56,341 nt of DNA, taken from Pseudomonadota bacterium. GTDB lineage: Bacteria; Pseudomonadota; Gammaproteobacteria; Pseudomonadales; Moraxellaceae. Position 1 is the first letter of the stretch; each line of letters starts with the position of its first letter. Location: NCBI GenBank assembly GCA_023393635.1, contig JAEWKT010000029.1, positions 1 to 56,341 on the forward strand. Direction: 5' to 3'. A model generated the notes under the pieces. That model was given only the letters and a program-made list of their open reading frames with translations, did no database searches and was not told the origin of the DNA. A program made the position numbers and the translations under genes. Below are positions 35,411 through 45,284 of the stretch, in pieces.

Positions 35411-36508
35411 ATGCAAACGCTTCATGTAGAGCTCGGCGCACGCCGTTATCCTATTTTTATTGGTAGTCGATTGGCGATTGCTGATTGCTTGATTCCTTAT
35501 ATTCAGGGTCGACAGGTAATGATTGTCAGCAATGAAACCGTGGCTCCTTTATATCTGGCTGATTATCAACAGGCGCTTGTCAATGCAGGCAAACAAGTAG
35601 CAACCTGCATTTTGCCTGATGGCGAAGTATTTAAAAATATTGAAACGCTTAACCTGATTTTTGATGCATTGCTGGGTGCACGTTTTAATCGTGATTGCAC
35701 GGTACTGGCTTTGGGTGGTGGTGTGGTAGGGGATATGGCTGGTTTTGCTGCGGCCAGTTTTCAACGTGGCGTAGATTTTGTGCAAGTACCCACCACCTTA
35801 CTCTCTCAGGTGGATTCTAGCGTTGGTGGCAAAACAGGCATTAATCATCCGTTAGGCAAAAATATGATTGGTGCTTTTAAGCAGCCGAATGTGGTGATGG
35901 CGGATATGGCGCAGCTCGATACTTTGCCAGACCGAGAGTTATCTGCTGGCCTTGCTGAAGTGATTAAGTATGCGTTACTTGGTGATATTGAGTTTTTAGC
36001 CTGGCTTGAACTGCATATGTCACAACTACTGGCACGTGACGCACAATTACTGGCTGAGGCGGTATACCGCTCTTGTGCGCATAAAGCAAAAATTGTGGCT
36101 GCTGATGAACATGAGCATGGTGACCGTGCCCTGTTAAATTTAGGTCATACTTTTGGCCACGCCATTGAGTCTTATTTGGGCTATGGTGAGTGGTTGCATG
36201 GTGAGGCAGTAGCAGCAGGCATGGTGATGGCAGCCGATTTATCACACCGCATGGGCTGGATTAGCGCAGATGATGTCAACCGTGTTCGCCAAATTATGCA
36301 ACAAGCCAACTTGCCAACGGTATGTCCAGCTATTCCAGTTGAGCAGTTTGTGGCACTGATGGCACAGGATAAAAAAGTATTGGCAGGTCAATTGCGCCTG
36401 GTATTGTTGAAACAACTGGGTCAAGCTGTGATTAGCCGTGAGGCCAAGCCAACTCAAGTTGAGCAAACCATACAGGCTTGTCAGCAAACGGTAGGGCAGT
36501 TGATATGA
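35411..36508 (+). CDS. aroB: 3-dehydroquinate synthase
   Basis: A 365-residue NAD- and metal-dependent enzyme that turns DAHP into 3-dehydroquinate. Seen are the NAD-binding PDGEVFKN region, LALGGGVVGDMAGFAA, the PTTLLSQVDSSVGGKTG block, and the zinc ligands in LNLGHTFGHAIE and HGEAVAAGM. The stop overlaps the start of the SPOR-domain gene (ATGA), so the two are coupled, as aroB is with damX in E. coli. Confidence 0.96.
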   Translation: MQTLHVELGARRYPIFIGSRLAIADCLIPYIQGRQVMIVSNETVAPLYLADYQQALVNAGKQVATCILPDGEVFKNIETLNLIFDALLGARFNRDCTVLALGGGVVGDMAGFAAASFQRGVDFVQVPTTLLSQVDSSVGGKTGINHPLGKNMIGAFKQPNVVMADMAQLDTLPDRELSAGLAEVIKYALLGDIEFLAWLELHMSQLLARDAQLLAEAVYRSCAHKAKIVAADEHEHGDRALLNLGHTFGHAIESYLGYGEWLHGEAVAAGMVMAADLSHRMGWISADDVNRVRQIMQQANLPTVCPAIPVEQFVALMAQDKKVLAGQLRLVLLKQLGQAVISREAKPTQVEQTIQACQQTVGQLI

Positions 36509-37557
36509 ACCGAGCTTTAGTATGGCGCACCATTCAAAATAGTACCTGGTTATTAGGCGGTCTTATTTTATTGGGCAGTGCCTTTTTTTTATGGATTGGT
36601 ATACAGGTTCATCAACGTATTGTGGTCGAAAAACCACTGGATCAGGGCGACGTGCCGATTGAGCCTGAAAAAGTACGCTTTTCATCCACCCTTGGCATGA
36701 TGACTGATGTGGTGCCGCCTTTAGACTTAAGCCAAACTACCACTGCCTCAATTCATACGGCGGAATTTCGTGGATCTGACTATGTCAAAGCCCAATCGAA
36801 TCGCTGGTATTTACATGTAATGAACGTGACGAAGCCTGAAGTAATTAAGAGCTATTTAGCCAATAGGGCAGACCGTCAGCAATTTACTTATTTTCGTTAT
36901 TTAGAACCTAAGCAGCCAGAGCGCTATATTTTGGTTTATGGTAGTTTCCCCACGGTGACCAAAGCACTTGAGGCCAGCAAAACCGTAAAATTTGATTTAC
37001 CCGATAGTGTTAAGGTCTATCCACAACGTTTTTCTGAGCTAAAAAAATACGTGAATGATGAAGTGGCCGCCGATTTACAGATCACCAATTTGGCGGGTAC
37101 GAACAAGCTGTATCAGGTCAAGCTGCGCTCAGTGCCTGTTCCAGTGGAACAGCCTGCGCTACCTTCACCTGCGTCGGCAAGTAATAATGAACCACCGCGT
37201 TCAGCGAACCAGACACTCGCGTCACAAACACCAGGCAATCCACTGAGCACTACTCCCAATCATATGGGTCAGGCAAGTGTAGGGCAAAACAGTAATGTAC
37301 AAGGCAGCAATGGGCAAAATAATGGAATGAGCAATGCGACATTGCCGAATGCTGGGGCAACAACAAACAATAGCCAAACTGCGCTTAATAATGCAGCCAA
37401 TGCTGCAAAAGCACCTGCTCTGCCTAAGGCCACCCAACCTTCAAATAATAGAGCAACAGCACCGATGAATAAACCTGCTGACAGCAATAACGCTGCTACA
37501 GAACAGGTGACTACGCCTACTGAATCACCACGACCCATTGCTGATCCATTTAACTAA
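36505..37557 (+). CDS. SPOR-like (DamX-like) membrane protein
   Basis: A 350-residue bitopic inner membrane protein. A membrane span at about 14-34 is followed by a periplasmic region with a SPOR-like unit (about 95-190; RYILVYGSFPTVTKALEA). The last 130 residues or so are an Asn, Ala and Pro-rich low-complexity tail. SPOR domains bind denuded glycan at the septum. Position after aroB matches E. coli damX, but the SPOR unit lies in mid-protein rather than at the C-terminus. The ATG at 36505 has AGGG about 9 nt upstream and overlaps the aroB stop. Confidence 0.72.
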   Translation: MNRALVWRTIQNSTWLLGGLILLGSAFFLWIGIQVHQRIVVEKPLDQGDVPIEPEKVRFSSTLGMMTDVVPPLDLSQTTTASIHTAEFRGSDYVKAQSNRWYLHVMNVTKPEVIKSYLANRADRQQFTYFRYLEPKQPERYILVYGSFPTVTKALEASKTVKFDLPDSVKVYPQRFSELKKYVNDEVAADLQITNLAGTNKLYQVKLRSVPVPVEQPALPSPASASNNEPPRSANQTLASQTPGNPLSTTPNHMGQASVGQNSNVQGSNGQNNGMSNATLPNAGATTNNSQTALNNAANAAKAPALPKATQPSNNRATAPMNKPADSNNAATEQVTTPTESPRPIADPFN

Positions 37558-38026
37558 AATGGACGTTTTTGGTGCAGCCCGCATCATCTTGGTGCAGGCT
37601 GCGATCAGGCGTAATAGAGGCTTTAATATCTAGAATTATTTTGATGATATGTTTTATCACGTTAAAAAATAAATAACAATATCAATAAATTAATTGAAAA
37701 AAGCAAATGCTGCTATTTTTAAGTAAATTATAAAAAATAAAAATAAATGTAATTTTTTTGAAATGACCGTGTTTTGAGCAGCTCTTCAATATTTCCCTGA
37801 AAAAAAATTGTCTGTAAAATGACTGCCCGTTTTTTTATTGACACGATTTTACGGTTGTTTGTTTTTGCACCATTGTGGGTCGCGTTTCAGGCCGTTTAAC
37901 AAGGCTGCGCCCGTGAAATTAAGTTTAGAAAAACAGGGTCTGGGCACTAATTTTTTATAAGGGTTGCCTTAATTTTTAAGCTGAGCTTAACGGCTTGGCT
38001 ATAACACGCCACGATAAGGGTACGCT
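37558..38026. other. 469-bp A/T-rich leader region of gltBD
   Basis: No gene is seen. Just after the SPOR gene TTGGTGCAG occurs twice (about 37569 and 37589) and GCAGCC/GGCTGC can pair, without a following T-run. A very A/T-rich stretch runs from about 37620 to 37830. TTGACA at 37838-37843 is a good -35 hexamer, but no matching -10 at 17 bp is seen. TTTTTGCACCATTGTGG (from about 37863) resembles an NtrC half-site (TGCACCA). A TTTATAAG box near 37952 could be another -10. AAGGG precedes the gltB ATG. Confidence 0.45.
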
Positions 38027-41000
38027 ATGCACATGCCGTCGCTTAATACTTTAGCTCCCAATCATGTAGCTCCCACACCATCTGCTGCACAGGGATTATA
38101 TCAACCAGACGATTTTCGCGATAACTGCGGATTTGGTTTGATTGCCCAGATGCAAGGTGAGGCGAGTCATCATTTGGTTCAAACAGCCATCCATAGTCTA
38201 AGCTGCATGACGCACCGTGGCGGTATTGCCGCTGATGGTAAGACGGGTGACGGCTGTGGCTTGTTGCTGGCCATGCCAAAGGCATTTTTTCGTGATGAAG
38301 CACAAAAGCTGGGTGTAGAATTAACTGATATTTTTGCGGTCGGTACCGTATTTTTAAACATTGATCCTGCTATTGCTGAGCATGCGCGCACGATTTTAAA
38401 TATAGAAATAGCAGCTGAAGGCTTAAGTGTGGCTGCATGGCGCAAGGTGCCTGTTAACATTGATATTCTGGGTGAAATTGCACTGCGCTCACTGCCTGCA
38501 TTTGAACAGATATTGGTCAATAACCCAGGCAATTTGGCTGAAGCTGATTTTAACCGTAAGCTATTTTTGGCGCGTCGTCGGGCTGAACAACAATTAAAAA
38601 ATGATCCTTTATTTTATGTGACTACCTTGGCCAGCACCGTGATTAGCTATAAAGGCTTAATGATGCCTGCTGCCATTAGTGACTTTTATACTGATTTGGC
38701 GGATGAACGCTTAACCTCACACATTGTGGTGTTTCATCAACGCTTTTCGACCAATACCTTACCACGCTGGCCATTGGCACAGCCATTTCGCTATGTGGCG
38801 CACAATGGTGAAATTAATACCATTACTGCCAATCGCAACTGGTCGGTGGCACGGACTCCAAAATTTGAAAATCCATTACTGCCTGGTTTAACCGAGTTAA
38901 CCCCACTGGTCAATCGGACGGGTTCTGATTCGTCTAGTCTGGATAACATGCTGGAAATTCTGGTGGGTGGTGGCATGGATTTATTCCGTGCCCTGCGTAT
39001 GCTAGTACCACCTGCCTGGCAAAACGTGGAAACCATGGATGCCGATTTACGCGCATTTTATGAGTTTAACTCCAAGCATATGGAAGCCTGGGATGGCCCT
39101 GCGGGTTTGGTGATTCAAAACGGTCGTTATGCCATTTGCATGCTGGATCGCAATGGTTTGCGTCCTGCGCGCTGGGTGATTACCAAAAATGGCTATATCA
39201 CTTTGGCATCTGAAATTGGCGTGTGGAATTACAAGCCTGATGATGTGGTGTCCAAGGGTCGTGTGGGGCCTGGGCAAATGCTGGTGGTGGATACTCAAAC
39301 TGGTGAGTTGCTGGATACCCAGGCCATTAACAATCATTTAAAAGTGATGCGTCCGTATCGGCAGTGGCTGCGCGAGCATGCCCTAAGATTGCAAGTGGAT
39401 CATGAGTTAGAAGAAGAGCTGTTAACCGCTGGTCTATGTGGTGATGAATTAAAAGCTGCGCAAAAAATGTTTTTGGTGTCTTTTGAAGAGCGCGACCAGA
39501 TTATTCGGCCGTTGGCTGAAAGTGGCCAGGAGGCAGTTGGCTCCATGGGTGATGATACGCCAATGGCAGTATTGTCGCGTCAGGTGCGCCACATGGCAGA
39601 TTATTTCCGTCAGCAGTTTGCACAGGTGACCAATCCACCGATTGATCCATTGCGTGAAGCGATTGTGATGTCACTGGAAACCTGCTTTGGTCAGGAGCAG
39701 AATGTGTTTGAACAAAGCGCACATCATGCCGACCGCATCATTATTTCCAGCCCGATTTTATCTAACAGCAAAATGCATCAACTGCGTAACCTCAACCGTT
39801 CTGGTTATGGCATGAATGTAGTTGATTTAAACTATCTTGAGAGTGAAGGCTTGCAAGCCGCCATTGTACGTATTTGCAAAGAAGCTGAAGCTGCGATTAA
39901 AACAGGCAATTGCTTGTTGGTGTTGTCGGATAAAAATATTCGCCAAGGCTATTTGCCTGCCAATGCCATTATGGCCACGGGCGCGGTACATCATTATTTA
40001 TCCGAAGTTGGCTTGCGAGCCGATGCCAATATTATTGTTGAAACTGGCCTGGCACGTGATGCACATCATTTTGCGGTGTTACTGGGCTTTGGTGCAACGG
40101 CCATTTATCCGTACCTTGCTTATGATGTGATTAATGAGCTGGTGAGCAAAGGCGATTTGCTGGGTGATCCTGTTTATGCGCTGAGCAATTTCCGCAAAGG
40201 CCTAGAAAAAGGCCTGCTTAAAGTATTGTCTAAAATGGGCATTTCAACGGTGGCGTCATATCGTGGTGGTCAGTTGTTTGAAGCGATTGGCTTATCCAAT
40301 GAAGTGGTCGATTTATGCTTTAAAGGTGTACCAAGTCGTATTGCAGGGGCGCGTTTTGTTGATTTAGAAAATGACCAGAAAAAATTGGCAGCGCAGGCAT
40401 GGCAGGCACGTAAGCCTTTGGATCAAGGGGGTCTGCTTAAATTTGTATTCAATAAAGAGTACCATGCGTTTAATCCAGACGTGATTGCTGCGCTGCATAA
40501 ATCAGTGCGCTCAGGCAAGTTTGAAGATTTTCGTGACTATGCCAATTTGGTGAACAATCGTCCTGTGGCTACCATTCGTGATTTATTTAAACTTAAAACT
40601 GACAACAGTATTGCACTGGATCAGGTAGAAAGTGTAGAAGATATTTTGCCACGCTTTGATTCTGCGGGCATGTCGCTGGGTGCATTGTCACCTGAAGCGC
40701 ATGAATCGATTGCCATTGCCATGAATACCATTGGTGGGCGTTCCAATTCGGGTGAGGGCGGTGAAGACCCTGCACGTTATGGCACCATTCGCAATTCTAA
40801 AATCAAGCAAATTGCCTCAGGTCGCTTTGGGGTCACACCAGCCTATTTATGCTCGGCTGAAGTGTTGCAAATTAAAGTGGCACAAGGGGCAAAACCAGGT
40901 GAAGGCGGTCAGTTGCCAGGTGGGAAGGTCAATGGATTAATTGCACGCTTGCGTTATTCCGTGCCAGGAGTGACTTTAATTTCTCCGCCACCGCACCATG

Positions 41001-42532
41001 ATATTTATTCGATTGAAGATTTATCACAGCTGATTTTTGACTTAAAACAGGTCAATCCGCAGGCGATGGTATCGGTCAAGCTGGTATCTGAACCAGGTGT
41101 GGGCACCATTGCCGCAGGTGTGGCAAAAGCCTATGCTGACTTTATTACCATTTCTGGTTATGACGGTGGTACGGCGGCTTCTCCGTTGTCTTCCATTCAT
41201 TATGCAGGTTCGCCATGGGAGTTGGGTTTAAGTGAGGCACATCAGGCACTGCGGGTCAATGACTTGCGTGGCAAAGTGCGTGTACAAACCGATGGCGGCC
41301 TAAAAACTGGTCTGGATGTGGTAAAAGCCGCTATCCTGGGTGCAGAAAGCTTTGGTTTTGGCTCAACCCCAATGATTGCACTAGGCTGTAAATACCTGCG
41401 CATTTGTCACTTGAATAACTGTGCCACAGGGGTTGCCACGCAGCAGGATCACCTACGCCAAGAGCATTATATTGGCGAGCCTGAAATGCTGATTAACTTC
41501 TTCCGTTTTATTGCCGAAGAAACCCGTGAATGGCTGGCTGCGCTGGGTGTTAGCTCATTACGTGACTTAATTGGCCGCACGGATTTACTGGAAATATTGC
41601 CAGGTGACACTGACAAACATGCACAGCTTGATTTTAGTGCCTTGCTCACCGCGCATCCTGCGGCAGATGGCAAAGCGCAATATTGCGAAGTGAGCAGCAA
41701 CGCGCCATTTGACAAAGGCTTGCTGGCTGAGCGTATGGTTGAGGTAATGTTGCCTGCCATCGAGTCAGGCAATGGTGGTAGTTTTGAGTTTGTTATTGGC
41801 AACTGTGACCGCTCGATTGGTGCGCGTGTGTCTGGTGAAATTGCCAAGCGTCATGGTAATTTAGGTCTAGAAGTCGCGCCTGTGGTGGTGCATTTAACAG
41901 GTACAGCTGGTCAGTCTTTAGGGGTTTGGAATGCAGGTGGTTTGCACTTGCGTCTGGAAGGTGATGCCAACGATTACGTCGGTAAAGGCATGGCAGGTGG
42001 GAAAATTGCCATTTATCCACCCAAAGGTTCGCCATTTAAAACCCAGGAAACTGCCATTATTGGCAATACTTGTTTATATGGTGCTACTGGTGGCAAGTTA
42101 TTTGCTGCGGGTACAGCAGGCGAGCGTTTTGCAGTGCGTAATTCAGGCAGCTTTGCCGTCATTGAAGGGGCAGGCGATCATTGCTGTGAATACATGACAG
42201 GCGGTATTGTGACGGTGCTGGGTAAAGTTGGACATAACTTTGGTGCAGGCATGACTGGTGGCTTTGCTTATGTGCTGGATTTAGAAGGTGATTTCTTTGA
42301 TTACTGCAACCATGAGTTAATTGACCTCAATCGCATTTCTACTGAAGCCATGGAGAATTATCGCCATCATTTAATGGCTATTTTGCAAGACCATGTGCGT
42401 GAAACGGGTAGCGTGTGGGGTCAAACCATTATTGATGAGTTTGATTCCTATAGCCGCAAATTCTGGCTGGTTAAACCCAAAGCCGCCAACTTGATGGGTT
42501 TATTAAGAACCACCCAGGCAGATCCACAATAA
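38027..42532 (+). CDS. gltB: Glutamate synthase (NADPH) large subunit
   Basis: A 1501-residue glutamine-dependent amidotransferase that, with GltD, makes two glutamates from glutamine and 2-oxoglutarate. A propeptide of about 33 residues precedes the N-terminal nucleophile Cys34 (DDFRDNCGFGL) of the class II glutaminase domain (about 34-430). A central domain, the FMN-binding synthase domain (SGEGGEDPARY, VKLVSEPGVGTIAAGVAKA) with Fe-S cysteines in CKYLRICHLNNCATGVATQ, and the C-terminal GXGXG beta-helix (about 1230-1460) follow. AAGGG lies 7 nt before the ATG. It is followed by gltD at 88 bp. Confidence 0.97.
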   Translation: MHMPSLNTLAPNHVAPTPSAAQGLYQPDDFRDNCGFGLIAQMQGEASHHLVQTAIHSLSCMTHRGGIAADGKTGDGCGLLLAMPKAFFRDEAQKLGVELTDIFAVGTVFLNIDPAIAEHARTILNIEIAAEGLSVAAWRKVPVNIDILGEIALRSLPAFEQILVNNPGNLAEADFNRKLFLARRRAEQQLKNDPLFYVTTLASTVISYKGLMMPAAISDFYTDLADERLTSHIVVFHQRFSTNTLPRWPLAQPFRYVAHNGEINTITANRNWSVARTPKFENPLLPGLTELTPLVNRTGSDSSSLDNMLEILVGGGMDLFRALRMLVPPAWQNVETMDADLRAFYEFNSKHMEAWDGPAGLVIQNGRYAICMLDRNGLRPARWVITKNGYITLASEIGVWNYKPDDVVSKGRVGPGQMLVVDTQTGELLDTQAINNHLKVMRPYRQWLREHALRLQVDHELEEELLTAGLCGDELKAAQKMFLVSFEERDQIIRPLAESGQEAVGSMGDDTPMAVLSRQVRHMADYFRQQFAQVTNPPIDPLREAIVMSLETCFGQEQNVFEQSAHHADRIIISSPILSNSKMHQLRNLNRSGYGMNVVDLNYLESEGLQAAIVRICKEAEAAIKTGNCLLVLSDKNIRQGYLPANAIMATGAVHHYLSEVGLRADANIIVETGLARDAHHFAVLLGFGATAIYPYLAYDVINELVSKGDLLGDPVYALSNFRKGLEKGLLKVLSKMGISTVASYRGGQLFEAIGLSNEVVDLCFKGVPSRIAGARFVDLENDQKKLAAQAWQARKPLDQGGLLKFVFNKEYHAFNPDVIAALHKSVRSGKFEDFRDYANLVNNRPVATIRDLFKLKTDNSIALDQVESVEDILPRFDSAGMSLGALSPEAHESIAIAMNTIGGRSNSGEGGEDPARYGTIRNSKIKQIASGRFGVTPAYLCSAEVLQIKVAQGAKPGEGGQLPGGKVNGLIARLRYSVPGVTLISPPPHHDIYSIEDLSQLIFDLKQVNPQAMVSVKLVSEPGVGTIAAGVAKAYADFITISGYDGGTAASPLSSIHYAGSPWELGLSEAHQALRVNDLRGKVRVQTDGGLKTGLDVVKAAILGAESFGFGSTPMIALGCKYLRICHLNNCATGVATQQDHLRQEHYIGEPEMLINFFRFIAEETREWLAALGVSSLRDLIGRTDLLEILPGDTDKHAQLDFSALLTAHPAADGKAQYCEVSSNAPFDKGLLAERMVEVMLPAIESGNGGSFEFVIGNCDRSIGARVSGEIAKRHGNLGLEVAPVVVHLTGTAGQSLGVWNAGGLHLRLEGDANDYVGKGMAGGKIAIYPPKGSPFKTQETAIIGNTCLYGATGGKLFAAGTAGERFAVRNSGSFAVIEGAGDHCCEYMTGGIVTVLGKVGHNFGAGMTGGFAYVLDLEGDFFDYCNHELIDLNRISTEAMENYRHHLMAILQDHVRETGSVWGQTIIDEFDSYSRKFWLVKPKAANLMGLLRTTQADPQ

Positions 42533-42620
42533 GCGCTTTTGACATTGGTATTTTTGCGTTATAGACAGGCAAGTGCTGCACCGTGTTGAATCATGGCAGC
42601 ACTGACCCACGGAGATAAGC

Positions 42621-44045
42621 ATGGCGAATCGCCTAAATAATGATTTTCAGTTTTTGGATATCCCGCGGCAGGATCCCGACAAAAAAGACCTGTTGGCGCG
42701 TACCACCGCATTTGTAGAAATTTATAAGCCATTGACTCAGGAACACGCGGCTAATCAAACGCATCGCTGCCTGGAATGCGGTAACCCATATTGTGAATGG
42801 AAATGCCCAGTACACAATTACATTCCCAACTGGCTAAAACTGGTGAGTGAAGGACAGTTGTTCCGCGCTGCCGAGCTATGTCATCAGACCAATACCTTAC
42901 CTGAAGTATGTGGTCGTGTTTGCCCGCAGGATCGTCTGTGTGAAGGGGCTTGTACCTTAAACGATGGTTTTGGGGCAGTCACGATTGGTAATGCCGAAAA
43001 ATATATCAACGACACCGCTTTTGCCTTGGGCTGGCGGCCTGATATGTCGCAAGTCAAATGGACTGATAAAAAAGTGGCTATTATTGGTGCAGGGCCTGCG
43101 GGTTTGGGCTGTGCTGATATTTTGGTACGCAATGGCGTAAAGCCTGTGGTATTTGATAAAAATCCAGAAATTGGCGGTTTGCTCACATTTGGTATTCCAG
43201 AATTTAAAATGGAAAAAAATGTCATGCTGCGCCGCCGTGAAATTTTTGAAGGCATGGGTATTGAATTTCGCCTGAACACTAACATTGGTACAGATGTGTC
43301 CATTGATGAACTACTGGCCGATTTTGATGCCGTATTTATGGGTATGGGCACATACACCTATATGAAAGGCGGCTTTGCTGGCGAAGAATTACATGGTGTC
43401 TACGATGCGCTGGATTTTTTAATTGCCAACGTCAACCGTTGCCAGGGCTGGGAAAAAGACCCTTCTGATTATATTGATATGGAAGGCAAACGCGTGGTGG
43501 TATTGGGTGGTGGTGATACTGCGATGGATTGCAACCGTACTTCCATTCGTCAAGGGGCAGCGCAGGTCATTTGTGCTTACCGCCGTGATGAAGCCAATAT
43601 GCCAGGTTCAGTGCGCGAAGTTAAAAATGCACGCGAAGAAGGTGTGGAATTTCTGTTTAACCGTCAGCCAATTGAAATAATAGGAAACGAAGGCGGGAAT
43701 GTTACGGGCATAAAAGTAGTTACCACGCAGCTTGGTGAGCCAGATAGCCGTGGCCGCCGTAGCCCAGAGCCAATTCCAGGTTCAGAAGAAATTCTGCCTG
43801 CTGATGCCGTGATTCTGGCCTTTGGTTTCCGTCCAAGTCCAGCCAACTGGTTTGAAAGTAACCAGATTAAAATGGATGGCTCAGGCCGTGTGCTGGCCGC
43901 AGAACAGCAAGCCTATAAATTCCAAACCAGCAATCCCAAAATTTTTGCGGGTGGTGATATGGTGCGTGGTTCTGATTTGGTCGTGACTGCTATTTGGGAA
44001 GGTCGTCAGGCTGCCGAAGGTATTTTGGATTATTTGGAAGTTTAA
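42621..44045 (+). CDS. gltD: Glutamate synthase (NADPH) small subunit
   Basis: A 474-residue flavoprotein that passes electrons from NADPH to GltB. The N-terminus carries two cysteine clusters for [4Fe-4S] centres (CLECGNPYCEWKCP and CGRVCPQDRLCEGAC). The FAD motif is GAGPAGLGCA (near 157) and the NADPH motif GGGDTAMDC (near 300). ATAAGC before the ATG is a weak site, but GGAGATAAGC gives GGAG. The operon ends in a terminator 24 bp after the stop. Confidence 0.97.
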   Translation: MANRLNNDFQFLDIPRQDPDKKDLLARTTAFVEIYKPLTQEHAANQTHRCLECGNPYCEWKCPVHNYIPNWLKLVSEGQLFRAAELCHQTNTLPEVCGRVCPQDRLCEGACTLNDGFGAVTIGNAEKYINDTAFALGWRPDMSQVKWTDKKVAIIGAGPAGLGCADILVRNGVKPVVFDKNPEIGGLLTFGIPEFKMEKNVMLRRREIFEGMGIEFRLNTNIGTDVSIDELLADFDAVFMGMGTYTYMKGGFAGEELHGVYDALDFLIANVNRCQGWEKDPSDYIDMEGKRVVVLGGGDTAMDCNRTSIRQGAAQVICAYRRDEANMPGSVREVKNAREEGVEFLFNRQPIEIIGNEGGNVTGIKVVTTQLGEPDSRGRRSPEPIPGSEEILPADAVILAFGFRPSPANWFESNQIKMDGSGRVLAAEQQAYKFQTSNPKIFAGGDMVRGSDLVVTAIWEGRQAAEGILDYLEV

Positions 44046-44068
44046 GCGAATAGTTTAATTTTGTTATT

Positions 44069-44105
44069 AAAGCAGTTTAGGTTTAGGGCTTGAACTGCTT
44101 TTTTA
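44069..44105 (+). terminator. Terminator after gltD
   Basis: AAAGCAGTT (44069-44077) and AACTGCTTT (44093-44101) form a 9-bp stem with a 15-nt loop, then a T-run. Confidence 0.85.
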
Positions 44106-44182
44106 TTCATTCTCTAGATTTACAAAAACCTGCATAAACTCTGAGCACTTTAGTCAGCGAGTGAACATTCATGCCATAGTCA

Positions 44183-44221
44183 GCCTAAATGAATTTGACA
44201 ATACTGGATGTCAATTTAGGC
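44183..44221 (+). repeat. Imperfect hairpin in the leader of the PF10118 gene
   Basis: GCCTAAAT (44183-44190) pairs with ATTTAGGC (44214-44221), and the inner TTGACA (44195-44200) can extend the stem with TGTCAA (44209-44214 region) around a bulge. It ends 4 bp before the AAAGGA ribosome site of the next gene. The TTGACA could instead be a -35 hexamer; I cannot decide. Confidence 0.5.
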
Positions 44222-44240
44222 TTTGACAAAGGATACTGCT

Positions 44241-45128
44241 ATGAGTGCGGTGGCCACTACCATTCCAAACAAGAAATATTTGAACCGACGTAAGGCCAAT
44301 GGCATTACTGTGCGCCGTCTGGACTTTAATCCGCAACTGATTAAACGTCATTTCTTTGCCAATTCCCCAGTTATGTCGCATTTGCTTACTGCCTTATCCT
44401 CTACGTTTCCTATTGGTGAGCAGTTTTTTGTCCATAGCGTGCGTAATGTGCGTGACCGCATTACTGATGAACAATTACAAGCTGAAATTACCGCCTTTAT
44501 AGGTCAGGAAGCCATGCATTCCAAGGCACATGAAGCCTTTAATCAGGCCTGGCGCCGTGACGACTACCAGCTAGATAGCTTTCAGGCCTGGCTGGCTAAA
44601 CATGATGCCAAAATTAAAAAAGCACCCTATAAAGTGCAGTTGGCTGTGACGAGTGCCTTTGAGCATTTTACCGCCTTGCTGGGTGGCTATGTGCTAAACC
44701 ATCCTGAAATTTTAGAAACGCTGGATGATGATGCCATTAAATTATGGGTATGGCATGCGATAGAAGAAGTTGAGCATCGTGCTGTGGCTTTTGATACCTA
44801 TCAAGCCCTCTATGGTGATTTAAAATTACGCCGTCAGGTGATGCAGGCGGTAACCACCAGCTTTGGTAGTTTAACGCTCTATGCTACCCAGCGTTTATTT
44901 TGGCAGGACAAATGGAAAAGCCTGCCTAAAGTTGGCGGTAATGTGCGTGGCCTGTATCTGGTTGCAAAAATGCTGATTCAACTGACCCCTGAATATCTGT
45001 CTTATTATAAAAAAGACTTTCATCCTGCTAATATTGATCACTCCAAAGCAGTCAATTACTGGAAAAAACGTCTGGCTGAGCAATATCAGGTTGAAGGTTT
45101 TATGGAAACCACGCATACTGTTCAATAA
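44241..45128 (+). CDS. Predicted metal-dependent hydrolase (PF10118 family)
   Basis: A 295-residue protein whose FPIGEQFFVHSVRN, FIGQEAMHSKAHEAFN and WHAIEEVEHRAVAFD blocks match, from memory, the PF10118 family. The Glu and His residues (GEQFF, QExxHSxxH, EExEHR) look like a ferritin-like di-metal site. Its substrate is unknown. The ATG at 44241 has AAGGA 8 nt upstream and is chosen over the TTG at 44223. It stands alone, with a hairpin in its leader and a terminator after it. Confidence 0.75.
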   Translation: MSAVATTIPNKKYLNRRKANGITVRRLDFNPQLIKRHFFANSPVMSHLLTALSSTFPIGEQFFVHSVRNVRDRITDEQLQAEITAFIGQEAMHSKAHEAFNQAWRRDDYQLDSFQAWLAKHDAKIKKAPYKVQLAVTSAFEHFTALLGGYVLNHPEILETLDDDAIKLWVWHAIEEVEHRAVAFDTYQALYGDLKLRRQVMQAVTTSFGSLTLYATQRLFWQDKWKSLPKVGGNVRGLYLVAKMLIQLTPEYLSYYKKDFHPANIDHSKAVNYWKKRLAEQYQVEGFMETTHTVQ

Positions 45129-45144
45129 GTATGCTTCTCCTACT

Positions 45145-45175
45145 GCCCTGTTGATTGTTCAGACAGGGCTTTTTT
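45145..45175 (+). terminator. Terminator after the PF10118 gene
   Basis: GCCCTGT (45145-45151) and ACAGGGC (45163-45169) form a 7-bp stem followed by six T's, 17 bp after the stop. Confidence 0.88.
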
Positions 45176-45284
45176 ATGCCAAAAACCAAAATTTATAAAA
45201 ATACACACAATCTTAGGCTAGAAAAATTTATTGATTCATACATGATGTAGCCATAAATGGTCTAAAAAAACACAGGTAAAATAT

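Noticed and set aside
37838..37843. TTGACA as the gltB promoter -35
   Set aside because: No acceptable -10 at the usual spacing, so it was not listed as a promoter.
42884..43357. 157-codon minus-strand frame inside gltD
   Set aside because: Antisense shadow of a strongly conserved gene; no independent support.
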